A stretch of 6,654 nt of DNA, taken from contig JAJYJL010000470.1 in assembly GCA_021789565.1 (NCBI GenBank), positions 1-6,654 of the forward strand. Reading direction: 5' to 3'. The DNA comes from Acidobacteriota bacterium. Lineage in GTDB: Bacteria; Acidobacteriota; Terriglobia; UBA7540. A program made the position numbers and the translations under genes. Under the pieces are notes generated by a model. That model worked only from the letters and a program-made list of their open reading frames with translations, searched no databases and was not told the origin of the DNA. The first letter of the stretch is position 1, and each line of letters opens with the position of its first letter. This document shows, piece by piece, positions 1 to 5,874 of the stretch.

Positions 1-432
1 CCTCTCGCCCCGGCCGGTGAGCCGCGACAAGCCTCGCGCGGAGCGTCAAGAGCTGCGCACGGCGCCGTCAACCTGCCTCTCACCGCCCCAGACAGGTCGC
101 CTTCCTGCTCAATCTCGATTCTTGGGTGGGCTGGGGAGTTGACAGAACAGAAGCGAACCAAGAAGTGGAGAACGAGGAGCGAGGTGACGGCGGTTGCGGC
201 CAGAGAGCCTATCAGAACCTGACAGCAGACGAACTCCTGACACCTGTTGCGATCCGAGCGGCGCAACTGCTAATCGACCCAAGCACCCTGCGAACCAGTC
301 TCTCGCGGTTTCGCAAAAGTCACGATACAACTTCGTCTTGAATTCCGGGCACTGGGAGATATTTGAACCCGCACACTGTACGGTTTGAGCTTTTATAGTT
401 GAAAGTAGAGACCAATCGCTCAGCTTATGTCA
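1..432. other. stretch without a recognisable gene
   Basis: This lies downstream (3') of the eda-like gene. I read all plus-strand frames at its left end and the longest minus-strand frame. The longest plus-strand open stretch runs from about 21 to 341, but its first ATG is at 126. Its translation is low in complexity, with many Arg and Ser residues and no motif I know. The minus-strand stretch at 109-330 is similar. The first 110 bases are visibly more GC-rich than the rest. No tRNA fold, terminal inverted repeat or transposase motif was found. It may be plain intergenic DNA or the eroded end of a neighbouring gene. Confidence 0.5.
366..386 (-). terminator. weak stem-loop downstream of the eda-like gene
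   Basis: On the minus strand a 6-bp stem, CCGTAC paired with GTGCGG (one G-U pair), closes a 3-nt AGT loop. Two further A-U pairs lie beyond one A-G mismatch. It sits about 47 nt after the eda stop codon, where the end of this transcript is expected. No U-run follows it, so it is not a classical intrinsic terminator. It may be a 3' processing structure or chance. Confidence 0.2.
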
Positions 433-1107
433 TCAGTAGGATGGATCAGCCTTCCCCTTTGCTTGGGCAATAATCTGGATGTATTTCGCTGTTTGGTCGG
501 TGATCCAAGCAAGTCCATGTTGCCTCACCATGTCCCGGTCCACAAATTTTCTGGCGCCGGAGATGGCGCAGGCGCCGCATTGAATAAACTCCGCGGCGTT
601 GTAAAGGCCAATTCCTCCCGACGGAATGAGATTCACGTCCGGATAGACCATCCGCAAGTTTGTCATGTATTGCGGGCCTCCTAACGCGGCCGGAAAGATC
701 TTGATCATATCGGCTCCTGCTTGCATGGCCTCCAGGGACTCGGTCGCCGTGAAGGCTCCAGAGTAACAGGCAGCCCCGTACCGGTGGGCCAAGGCAATTA
801 CACTCGGGATAAGAGCCGGATTGACAATGAGACTTGCTCCTGCCAGCAGCGCGAGCCGCGCAGTAGCCTCATCGAGAACCGTTCCGGCCCCCACATGAAG
901 CTCAGGCCCAAATTTCGCCGCAATGGTCTGGATGGCCTCAATAAAGCCAGGGGTCGTTGTGGTAATTTCTATCACGCGCGCTCCACCGTCGTAGAGCGCT
1001 TGGGCATAAGGGAGGAGGTCCTCGCGTTCTTTCAGTTTGATCGCGGGTAGGATACCCGTATTCTTTGTTTGCTCAATGACCTTTTCGCGAGCGCTCTGCG
1101 CAAACAT
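433..1107 (-). CDS. eda: KDPG/KHG aldolase family protein (Eda-type)
   Basis: Likely cytoplasmic class I aldolase that splits a 2-keto-3-deoxy-6-phospho sugar acid (KDPG or an isomer) into pyruvate and glyceraldehyde 3-phosphate; some relatives also cleave 4-hydroxy-2-oxoglutarate. The 224 residues are close to the usual 205-215. Visible marks: Glu47 in VIEIT (general acid/base position), GAGTVLD at 73-79, Lys136 in IKIFPA (Schiff-base lysine) and the glycine-rich IPSGGIG at 161-167. The start is ATG at 1107. A second in-frame ATG at 1149 would overlap the kinase by 32 nt and has no ribosome site, whereas GGAGGTGA lies before 1107. The gene follows the kinase by 10 nt, so the two probably act in sequence. 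The Arg that follows the catalytic Glu by four residues in E. coli Eda (Arg49) is Thr51 here, as in a TTPG-type subfamily. KDPG is thus likely but not proven as substrate. Confidence 0.9.
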   Translation of the reverse strand: MFAQSAREKVIEQTKNTGILPAIKLKEREDLLPYAQALYDGGARVIEITTTTPGFIEAIQTIAAKFGPELHVGAGTVLDEATARLALLAGASLIVNPALIPSVIALAHRYGAACYSGAFTATESLEAMQAGADMIKIFPAALGGPQYMTNLRMVYPDVNLIPSGGIGLYNAAEFIQCGACAISGARKFVDRDMVRQHGLAWITDQTAKYIQIIAQAKGKADPSY

Positions 1108-1117
1108 CTCGGTATCT

Positions 1118-1125
1118 TCACCTCC
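1118..1125 (-). promoter_or_regulatory. ribosome binding site of eda overlapping the kinase stop
   Basis: GGAGGTGA on the minus strand is a strong Shine-Dalgarno match. It contains the TGA stop of the upstream kinase. The distance from GGAGG to the ATG at 1107 is 13 nt, longer than the usual optimum, but the site decides the start because the alternative ATG at 1149 has nothing comparable. The arrangement implies that ribosomes ending on the kinase can reinitiate on eda. Confidence 0.6.
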
Positions 1126-2101
1126 GAACGTGAATCTCTTCAGGTCCATTCAACAAGGCGATTACCTCAGAGGCGGATACAGAAACCACGTCGCCTTCGA
1201 TGGTGTGGCTCAAGGCACACAAGGCATTGCCAAAGTCGAGAGCAAACTGAATAGTCCCCCTCGTGTACCCATACAAGAACCCGGCAAAGAAAGCATCACC
1301 CGTTCCGAAGGGGTCTACCACCTCAAATTCAAAGGTGCGACCTTGAGTGATAGCATTTTCATGCAGGACGATACTTTTCCACCTGCCCCAGCCGTTTCGG
1401 GCCTTTTCCCGTGAAGTCAGGCAGACGGTTTGAACGCCAAAAACCTTCCTATACAGCTGAGCGATTTCATCGTCGGTACCGCAGAACTCAAGAACCAATT
1501 CTGAGACTCGTCGATTCGTCGCCAGGATGTTTACGTAAGGTAATATTTGTTTGTACATTCCTCGTGCGTCTGAGAGTTCCCACAAGGAGTCCCGGTAGTT
1601 CATATCGAAACACACGATGCATCCCGATTCGCGTGCAACCCGGAAGAACTCTAGCGCGGCCTTGCGGCAACCGTTGGCTAACGCAGGGAAAATTCCGTCA
1701 GTATGAGCAAACCTGGACCTTTCAAGGATTTCGCTCCAAGCAAAGTCTTCTTTGGAGATACTGGTGACGGCGCTCTCTTTCCGGTCATAAAGGTGCACAC
1801 TGCGGCGTGGCGGCACTTCGAATTCGACATAGGCGGTTCCAATGCGCGCACCAGGGATCCTCGAAACAAACGACATGTCCACTCCATAGCCCGCCGCGAT
1901 CTGTCGCGCCAATAGTCCTAGATCGTTGTCAGGGAGCTTGGAAAGAAAAACCGTTGCTTCTCCGAGCAAGGCAAGATTGGCCACCATGTTAAATTGGGCG
2001 CCGCAAACGTGGACATCAAGAGTCGTTGCTTGTCGAAGCCTTTGATATTTCGGCGGGGAATAGCGAAGCATCAACTCGCCGAGACTGACTAAATAGGCCA
2101 T
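1118..2101 (-). CDS. kdgK: PfkB-family sugar kinase, 2-keto-3-deoxygluconate kinase type
   Basis: Likely ATP-dependent kinase making 2-keto-3-deoxy-6-phosphogluconate, the substrate of the Eda-type aldolase encoded next. At 327 residues it has full family length. The N-terminal PfkB signature is seen around GAQFNMVANLALLG (34-47). The C-terminal signature DPFGTGDAFFAG (263-274) carries the anion-hole Gly-Thr-Gly and the catalytic base Asp269. Features of KDG kinases include LYDR (104-107), aligning with the substrate-binding Tyr and Arg, and FDMNYRDSLW (165-174) with Arg170. The start at 2101 has AGGAG eight bases upstream. The PfkB NxxE motif that helps position Mg-ATP is degenerate: the expected place reads Asn196-Arg-Arg-Val, with Glu only at 201. 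Other ketose or 2-keto-sugar-acid substrates remain possible, but the eda gene 10 nt downstream supports KDG or a stereoisomer. Confidence 0.87.
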   Translation of the reverse strand: MAYLVSLGELMLRYSPPKYQRLRQATTLDVHVCGAQFNMVANLALLGEATVFLSKLPDNDLGLLARQIAAGYGVDMSFVSRIPGARIGTAYVEFEVPPRRSVHLYDRKESAVTSISKEDFAWSEILERSRFAHTDGIFPALANGCRKAALEFFRVARESGCIVCFDMNYRDSLWELSDARGMYKQILPYVNILATNRRVSELVLEFCGTDDEIAQLYRKVFGVQTVCLTSREKARNGWGRWKSIVLHENAITQGRTFEFEVVDPFGTGDAFFAGFLYGYTRGTIQFALDFGNALCALSHTIEGDVVSVSASEVIALLNGPEEIHVRR

Positions 2102-2108
2102 GAGGTTA

Positions 2109-2114
2109 ACTCCT
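2109..2114 (-). promoter_or_regulatory. ribosome binding site of the kinase
   Basis: AGGAGT on the minus strand, with AGGAG ending 8 nt before the ATG at 2101. It lies only 2 nt downstream of the 2117-2135 stem-loop, so folding upstream could change access to it. Confidence 0.65.
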
Positions 2115-2116
2115 GC

Positions 2117-2135
2117 GGCCCAAGGGGCTTGGGCC
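2117..2135 (-). repeat. perfect 8-bp stem-loop before the kinase
   Basis: The minus strand reads GGCCCAAG-CCC-CTTGGGCC, a perfect 8-bp inverted repeat with a 3-nt loop, lying between the class II aldolase and the kinase. No U-run follows it; the kinase Shine-Dalgarno site follows instead. This argues against an intrinsic terminator and for a role in mRNA stability, processing or translational tuning. Confidence 0.6.
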
Positions 2136-2136
2136 T

Positions 2137-2169
2137 GATATCGCCTGAGATGAACCGAGGCTCAATATC
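2137..2169 (-). repeat. second stem-loop after the class II aldolase stop
   Basis: On the minus strand GATATTG (2169-2163) pairs with CGATATC (2143-2137) including one U-G pair. After a 2-nt AG bulge, CCT pairs with AGG, leaving an 11-nt loop. The structure begins 4 nt past the aldolase stop codon and ends 1 nt before the next stem-loop, so the two are tandem and could stack. Confidence 0.45.
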
Positions 2170-2173
2170 AAAA

Positions 2174-2848
2174 TCAGGTTGACTCGATAGGCCGATCAAC
2201 GGGACTTCCGTACTTGTATAGCCAACGGTTCCGCTCGCTAGTGACAAACTCCTGAGGGATGGTCACAAGCTTGCCGCAAGCGCCGGCCAGGACGCGCATC
2301 TGGGCGACGCGTTCGACGATTTGGCACGAAAAAAGCGCCTCCGCCAGCGAGCGGCCACAGGCTACTGCTCCATGGTTAGCAATGAGGACGCCATTGCTTT
2401 GGCCAATCGTACGTGCGACCTCCTCACCGAGTTTCCGATGTTGGCCTGCTGGAACGTAACGCGTACAGGAAATTTCTCCCCCGATCACTTGCGACTGTTC
2501 CTCAACGATTACAGGAATGCGTTCCTGCAGGCAAGAGAGCGCAGTGGCGAAGATCGAGTGCGTGTGAACCACCGCCCCCACATCCTGCCGTATAACGTAA
2601 ATGTGCCGGTGGACCTCAAGTTCAGAAGAAGGAAGTCGATTTCCCCCGAGAATCGTACCGGTCAATGAGACGCTCACTAAATCCCCTGCAGTGAGGGAGC
2701 CATAAGCAATCCGGCTAGGGGTGATAATGAGACCGTCTTCGATTCGCCCGCTGACATTTCCATAGGTGCCGACAACATAGCCTATTTCTTCGAGCCAGTG
2801 GCACGCTCGGATAATTTCCTCTTTGAGGTTGTTGGCGGGAGCTCTCAT
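2174..2848 (-). CDS. class II aldolase/adducin family protein (FucA/AraD-type)
   Basis: Zinc-dependent cytoplasmic enzyme of 224 residues, the usual length for L-fuculose-phosphate aldolase and relatives. The motif order is clear: GTYGNVSGR at 27-35 and TPS at 43-45 for the phosphate site, Glu76 in SSELEVH at the catalytic-glutamate position, zinc ligands His95 and His97 in VVHTHS, and the third zinc ligand His159 in ANHGAVACG. Such proteins cleave ketose 1-phosphates to DHAP plus an aldehyde, but the family also includes ribulose-5-phosphate 4-epimerases, methylthioribulose-phosphate dehydratases and 3-oxo-tetronate-4-phosphate decarboxylases. Which of these applies cannot be read from the motifs. 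The start at 2848 is supported by AGGGA six bases upstream. It heads a probable three-gene unit with the kinase and eda, and lies 193 nt after rhaEW. A hairpin adjoins its ribosome site. Confidence 0.88.
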   Translation of the reverse strand: MRAPANNLKEEIIRACHWLEEIGYVVGTYGNVSGRIEDGLIITPSRIAYGSLTAGDLVSVSLTGTILGGNRLPSSELEVHRHIYVIRQDVGAVVHTHSIFATALSCLQERIPVIVEEQSQVIGGEISCTRYVPAGQHRKLGEEVARTIGQSNGVLIANHGAVACGRSLAEALFSCQIVERVAQMRVLAGACGKLVTIPQEFVTSERNRWLYKYGSPVDRPIEST

Positions 2849-2854
2849 AATTCA

Positions 2855-2859
2855 TCCCT
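2855..2859 (-). promoter_or_regulatory. ribosome binding site of the class II aldolase
   Basis: AGGGA on the minus strand, 6 nt before the ATG at 2848. It supports that start and directly abuts the stem-loop at 2860-2901. Confidence 0.6.
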
Positions 2860-2901
2860 GCCTCGCCGGCCAGTGGGCTTCGATGAATTCGAACCGGCGG
2901 C
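2860..2901 (-). repeat. compound stem-loop in the leader of the class II aldolase
   Basis: On the minus strand CGCCGG (2899-2894) pairs with CCGGCG (2869-2864), extended by GC/GC across a 2-nt AG bulge. Inside it, TTCGA (2893-2889) pairs with TCGAA (2883-2879) around a 5-nt loop, stacking directly on the outer stem. The structure ends exactly at the Shine-Dalgarno site, so it could affect translation initiation. No named riboswitch class was recognised. Confidence 0.4.
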
Positions 2902-2980
2902 TACTGAAAAATGGCTCTCATGGCTGTTATTGCGGGTGCAGCCAAGGATCTGGGAATTCGCCTTCAATCAAATGCGAGCA

Positions 2981-3012
2981 GGCCTCAATTCACTTGGCAT
3001 GGCAATTTGGCC
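2981..3012. repeat. imperfect inverted repeat downstream of rhaEW
   Basis: GGCC and AATT arms (2981-2990) are mirrored by AATT and GGCC (3004-3012) around a 13-nt loop, with a small internal asymmetry. The near-palindrome TTGGCATGGCAA at 2994-3005 overlaps its centre. It sits about 30 nt past the rhaEW stop, in the 193-nt gap between the two modules. It may be a 3' end structure or an operator for the downstream unit. No convincing -35/-10 pair was found in this gap by eye. Confidence 0.25.
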
Positions 3013-3041
3013 TCTATCAACAGCCCGATAGGGCGAGCGAT

Positions 3042-5150
3042 TCACCGAGGCACGGCGTCGGGCAGGCCGCCGTCAACCGGGAGAGTGGCGCCGGTGGTGG
3101 GCGTTTGCCGCGTGGCAAAGAAAAGCACGGCATTGGCCACATGGCGGGCGCTGACGCTCGCCTTTAGCAAGTTGCGATTCCGATAGTAATCTTCAAGCCC
3201 TTGCTCGCTTAACCCCCGCGCACGCATCCGGTCGGGCCCTACCTCGGCCCATAAGCCCGACTTCCGGCCGCTGTGCGAGAAAACCGCGTCCGGGGCAACC
3301 ATATTCACTCGAACGTCCATCTCCGCGAATTCCAAGCTTGCAATCCGCGCGAGTTGATGCGCCGCTGCCTTCGTCGCGCTGTACGCACCGAACCGCGCGC
3401 CGGGTGCAAAGACGTTTTTGGTAGAGATCAAGACCACATCGCCCCCCGTCCCTTGCAACTTAAAATAGCGGGCCGCTTCCGCCATCACCAGGAGCGATCC
3501 TTCCACGTTAATCCGCTCCAGCCGGCGGAACGAATCGAGGGAAAGCTCAGCAAGCCCGCTGACCATGGCGACGCCGGCGTTGACAATCACCAAATCCACC
3601 CCGCCCCATGCGCCCGCTACCGTCTCAAATCCTGCCGAGACCGTCGCCGGGTCTGCAACATCCATAGGAACGCTCAGGACGTGGTCACCATATGGGGTTC
3701 GCATCTCCGACGCAAAGCTCTCGAGATTTTCTCCCGGCAAATCCGTCACCGCTACATGACAGCCTTGCTCGAGCAGCGTTTCGACAATGGCCGACCCAAT
3801 CGCTCCGGCGGCGCCCGTCACCAGTGCCGCCACCCTCGCGAGCGGCCGCGCTGACCGTCGCGAAAGCTTGGCGTGCTGCAAGCTGCGATACTCCATGTCG
3901 AAAAGGTCGGCTTCGGAAAGTCCTTGATAGACTCCCATAGCGGCGACCTGGGCTTTTGCTCTAAGTGTGTGTTCCACGATATCCCGAGCGATGCGCGCCG
4001 CGGTGGCGTCCTTTCCCGCACAGACGGCGCCCAAACCCGGCATCAAGACCACGCGAGGCATGGGATCGAACTCCGACACTCCTTCCGGCATCCGGCTGGC
4101 ATGCCTGTGGACGTAGGCTTTATAGTTCTCGGCATAATCGCGAATCGCGCCTGCCGTTTGCTCGCGCAACTTGGTGCCATCTTCAAAGTCCGGCGCATCG
4201 ACCCACAGCGGCCAAGGCTTGATGCGAATGAGATGGTCCGAAGTGAGCGGCGGCTTGAGAGCAAGCTCCTTCCCCTGCTCTGACCCGGCAAAATCGAGCG
4301 CCTCGCGGGTAATGAGCGGTTGAAGGATGGCTCGAAGATAAGGCCGATCGGGATCTCCCGAGGGCTGCGCCAGCAGGCCGCGAAGGATTGGAGCAGCCTT
4401 CTTCCATCTCTCCTCTGCTGTTTCAAGCGGCGTGGGAACCGAAACAACTAGCGGATGCTGAGCTTGCTTCAAGAGAAAGCGCTCGGCTTGTGAAACGAAT
4501 CCCACCGTCCTCTCGTAAGACTCTCGCGCCGTTGCTCCCCACGTCAGCAGGCCATGCTTCATCCAGACGATACCCTTCCGGTACGGATTCGCCTCATAGA
4601 GAGCCGCCGTTGCCTTCGCTAATTCAAAGCCCGGCATTACATAACCGAGAACGGCGACCTCCGAGCCCAGGGCTTCTTGGATGAGCGCCTCGCCACCTTC
4701 TTGGTTCGTGAGGGCCAAAATAGCATCGGCATGCGTGTGATCAACAAATTTTTCCGGAATGAAAGCGTGGACCAGCGTCTCAATCGAAGGCGTGGCGGCG
4801 CGTGAATCGAGCAGATGGGTCCGCAGCTCGTTCACCATCTCCTCGTCCGACAGGTGCGCCACGGCGCGCAGCTTGCGCAAGTATTCCAAATGCAGCCCTG
4901 AATGCCCTTCAGGCTCGATCGAAGCCATGTCAAGGCCCGAAGCCTTGACAAAAATGGCAGCAATACACTCGCCGAGAATATTGGTCCATGACGCCTTCAC
5001 TGAGGTATTTCCGCCGCCGTGCAACACGAGGTTCGGTTCCTCGCCCTGCAAGCGGGAGGTGTAAGTTCGCAAGGCGAGGTCTTCGCCGGATCGCGGGCCA
5101 TAGCGCTCTAAAAAGTTTGACGCTTCAGATTCCGACCACCGGCTTTGCAT
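3042..5150 (-). CDS. rhaEW: bifunctional class II aldolase / short-chain dehydrogenase (RhaEW/YuxG-type)
   Basis: Two-domain cytoplasmic enzyme of 702 residues, matching the roughly 690-700 of the RhaEW/YuxG family. The characterised member cleaves L-rhamnulose 1-phosphate to DHAP and L-lactaldehyde and oxidises the aldehyde to L-lactate with NAD. Aldolase domain, about 1-430: HGGGNTSVK (44-52), zinc ligands His138 and His140 in DHTHAD, and His199 in KHGLLTWG. Dehydrogenase domain, about 440-700: Rossmann TGAAGAIG (445-452), NAG (524-526), YSATK with Tyr590 and Lys594, and the family's PDAV in place of PG. Thirteen residues before the Tyr, where SDRs have the catalytic Ser, stands Thr577, with Ser576 beside it. 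ATG at 5150 is chosen because MQSRW fits the family N-terminus. GTG at 5159 would add three residues and overlap the epimerase stop as GTGA. A longer open frame to 5894 is only the shadow of the epimerase. Other deoxy-sugar phosphates are possible substrates. Confidence 0.92.
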   Translation of the reverse strand: MQSRWSESEASNFLERYGPRSGEDLALRTYTSRLQGEEPNLVLHGGGNTSVKASWTNILGECIAAIFVKASGLDMASIEPEGHSGLHLEYLRKLRAVAHLSDEEMVNELRTHLLDSRAATPSIETLVHAFIPEKFVDHTHADAILALTNQEGGEALIQEALGSEVAVLGYVMPGFELAKATAALYEANPYRKGIVWMKHGLLTWGATARESYERTVGFVSQAERFLLKQAQHPLVVSVPTPLETAEERWKKAAPILRGLLAQPSGDPDRPYLRAILQPLITREALDFAGSEQGKELALKPPLTSDHLIRIKPWPLWVDAPDFEDGTKLREQTAGAIRDYAENYKAYVHRHASRMPEGVSEFDPMPRVVLMPGLGAVCAGKDATAARIARDIVEHTLRAKAQVAAMGVYQGLSEADLFDMEYRSLQHAKLSRRSARPLARVAALVTGAAGAIGSAIVETLLEQGCHVAVTDLPGENLESFASEMRTPYGDHVLSVPMDVADPATVSAGFETVAGAWGGVDLVIVNAGVAMVSGLAELSLDSFRRLERINVEGSLLVMAEAARYFKLQGTGGDVVLISTKNVFAPGARFGAYSATKAAAHQLARIASLEFAEMDVRVNMVAPDAVFSHSGRKSGLWAEVGPDRMRARGLSEQGLEDYYRNRNLLKASVSARHVANAVLFFATRQTPTTGATLPVDGGLPDAVPR

Positions 5151-5155
5151 TGGCT

Positions 5156-5872
5156 TCACTCGCCTTGCAAGGCTGCGAGCATGAACCGCGCATTTTCCTC
5201 CGGGGCTTTTCCATCGAAAATCGCGCTTCCCGTCACAATCAAGTCCACGCCCGTCTGGGACACTTCTCGAATATTGTTCCGCGTGATCCCGCCATCCACG
5301 GCCACGAGGATGTCCCTGCCTACGTCCGAGATCATTCGCTTCACCCGTGCAATACGATCCATCGTGGATGGGATGAACGACTGTTTTCCCCAACCAGGAT
5401 TCACGGCCAGCAACAGAACCATCTCCGTCATGTCGAGCAGCGGCTCCAGGGCTTCCAGTGGCGTGCCTGGATTCAGCGCAACTCCTCGGATGATTCCGCG
5501 TTCCGAGTCGTTGGCATTCACCATGCCTCCCATGGCCTGCAGGACTCTGTGGATGTGACGGCAGGACTCCACGTGAACGGAAATGATATCTGCCCCGGCC
5601 TTCACAAAATCGCTTACTTTCTCCAGGGGATCCTCGATCATCAGGTGCACATCTTTCAGTAGGGACGTCTTGACCGCTTTCACGATGGGCGGCCCAAACG
5701 TCATCATGGGGCAGAAGCGCCCGTCCATAACGTCGAAATGCCCCACCTGAGCGCCGGCGTGCTCCAGCAGACCCACCTCGGCCTCTAGCTTCCCAAGGTC
5801 TGCCGTCAGAATACCGATGCTGAGCGCAGGGCGAAAGCGGCGCAGGAGCTGCACGGTAGCGTTGAACCCCAT
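5156..5872 (-). CDS. rpe: ribulose-phosphate 3-epimerase family protein (Rpe/AlsE/LsrE-like)
   Basis: TIM-barrel metal-dependent ketose-phosphate 3-epimerase of 238 residues, slightly longer than the usual 220-230. The four metal ligands are all present: His45 and Asp47 in HFDVMDG, His76 in VHLMI and Asp193 in VDGGI. The two aspartates also serve as acid/base. Other family marks are ALNPGTPLEALE, VNPGWGKQSFI and VTGSAIF. Changes from housekeeping Rpe are Gly20 near the usual SILSAD serine, Lys163 in the GFGGQ loop, and a longer segment before the ALNPGTP strand. These suggest a pathway paralogue acting on ribulose 5-phosphate or another phosphorylated ketose. ATG at 5872 has GAGG seven bases upstream and lies 2 nt after the lsrF stop. 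GTG at 5878 would give a 4-nt GTGA overlap. Salmonella lsrE is also an Rpe homologue encoded close to lsrF, a notable parallel. Confidence 0.88.
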   Translation of the reverse strand: MGFNATVQLLRRFRPALSIGILTADLGKLEAEVGLLEHAGAQVGHFDVMDGRFCPMMTFGPPIVKAVKTSLLKDVHLMIEDPLEKVSDFVKAGADIISVHVESCRHIHRVLQAMGGMVNANDSERGIIRGVALNPGTPLEALEPLLDMTEMVLLLAVNPGWGKQSFIPSTMDRIARVKRMISDVGRDILVAVDGGITRNNIREVSQTGVDLIVTGSAIFDGKAPEENARFMLAALQGE

Positions 5873-5874
5873 GC

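Noticed and set aside
126..341. Small plus-strand gene of 71 codons
   Set aside because: No Shine-Dalgarno site, no known motif, unusual composition and a competing open frame on the other strand; treated as chance.
355..395. A tRNA T-arm-like GGGTTCAAAT on the minus strand
   Set aside because: The flanking bases do not pair to form a T-stem and no acceptor or anticodon stem can be drawn.
1108..1149. ATG at 1149 as the start of eda
   Set aside because: It would overlap the kinase by 32 nt, has no Shine-Dalgarno site, and adds residues absent from the family. GGAGGTGA before 1107 fits better.
2971..3001. Ten-residue minus-strand mini-ORF in the 193-nt gap as a leader peptide
   Set aside because: No ribosome site, no run of a regulatory codon and no paired attenuator with a U-run.
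4988..5662. Long plus-strand open frame of 224 codons
   Set aside because: It lies wholly antisense to the well-supported epimerase and rhaEW genes, and its translation shows no domain.
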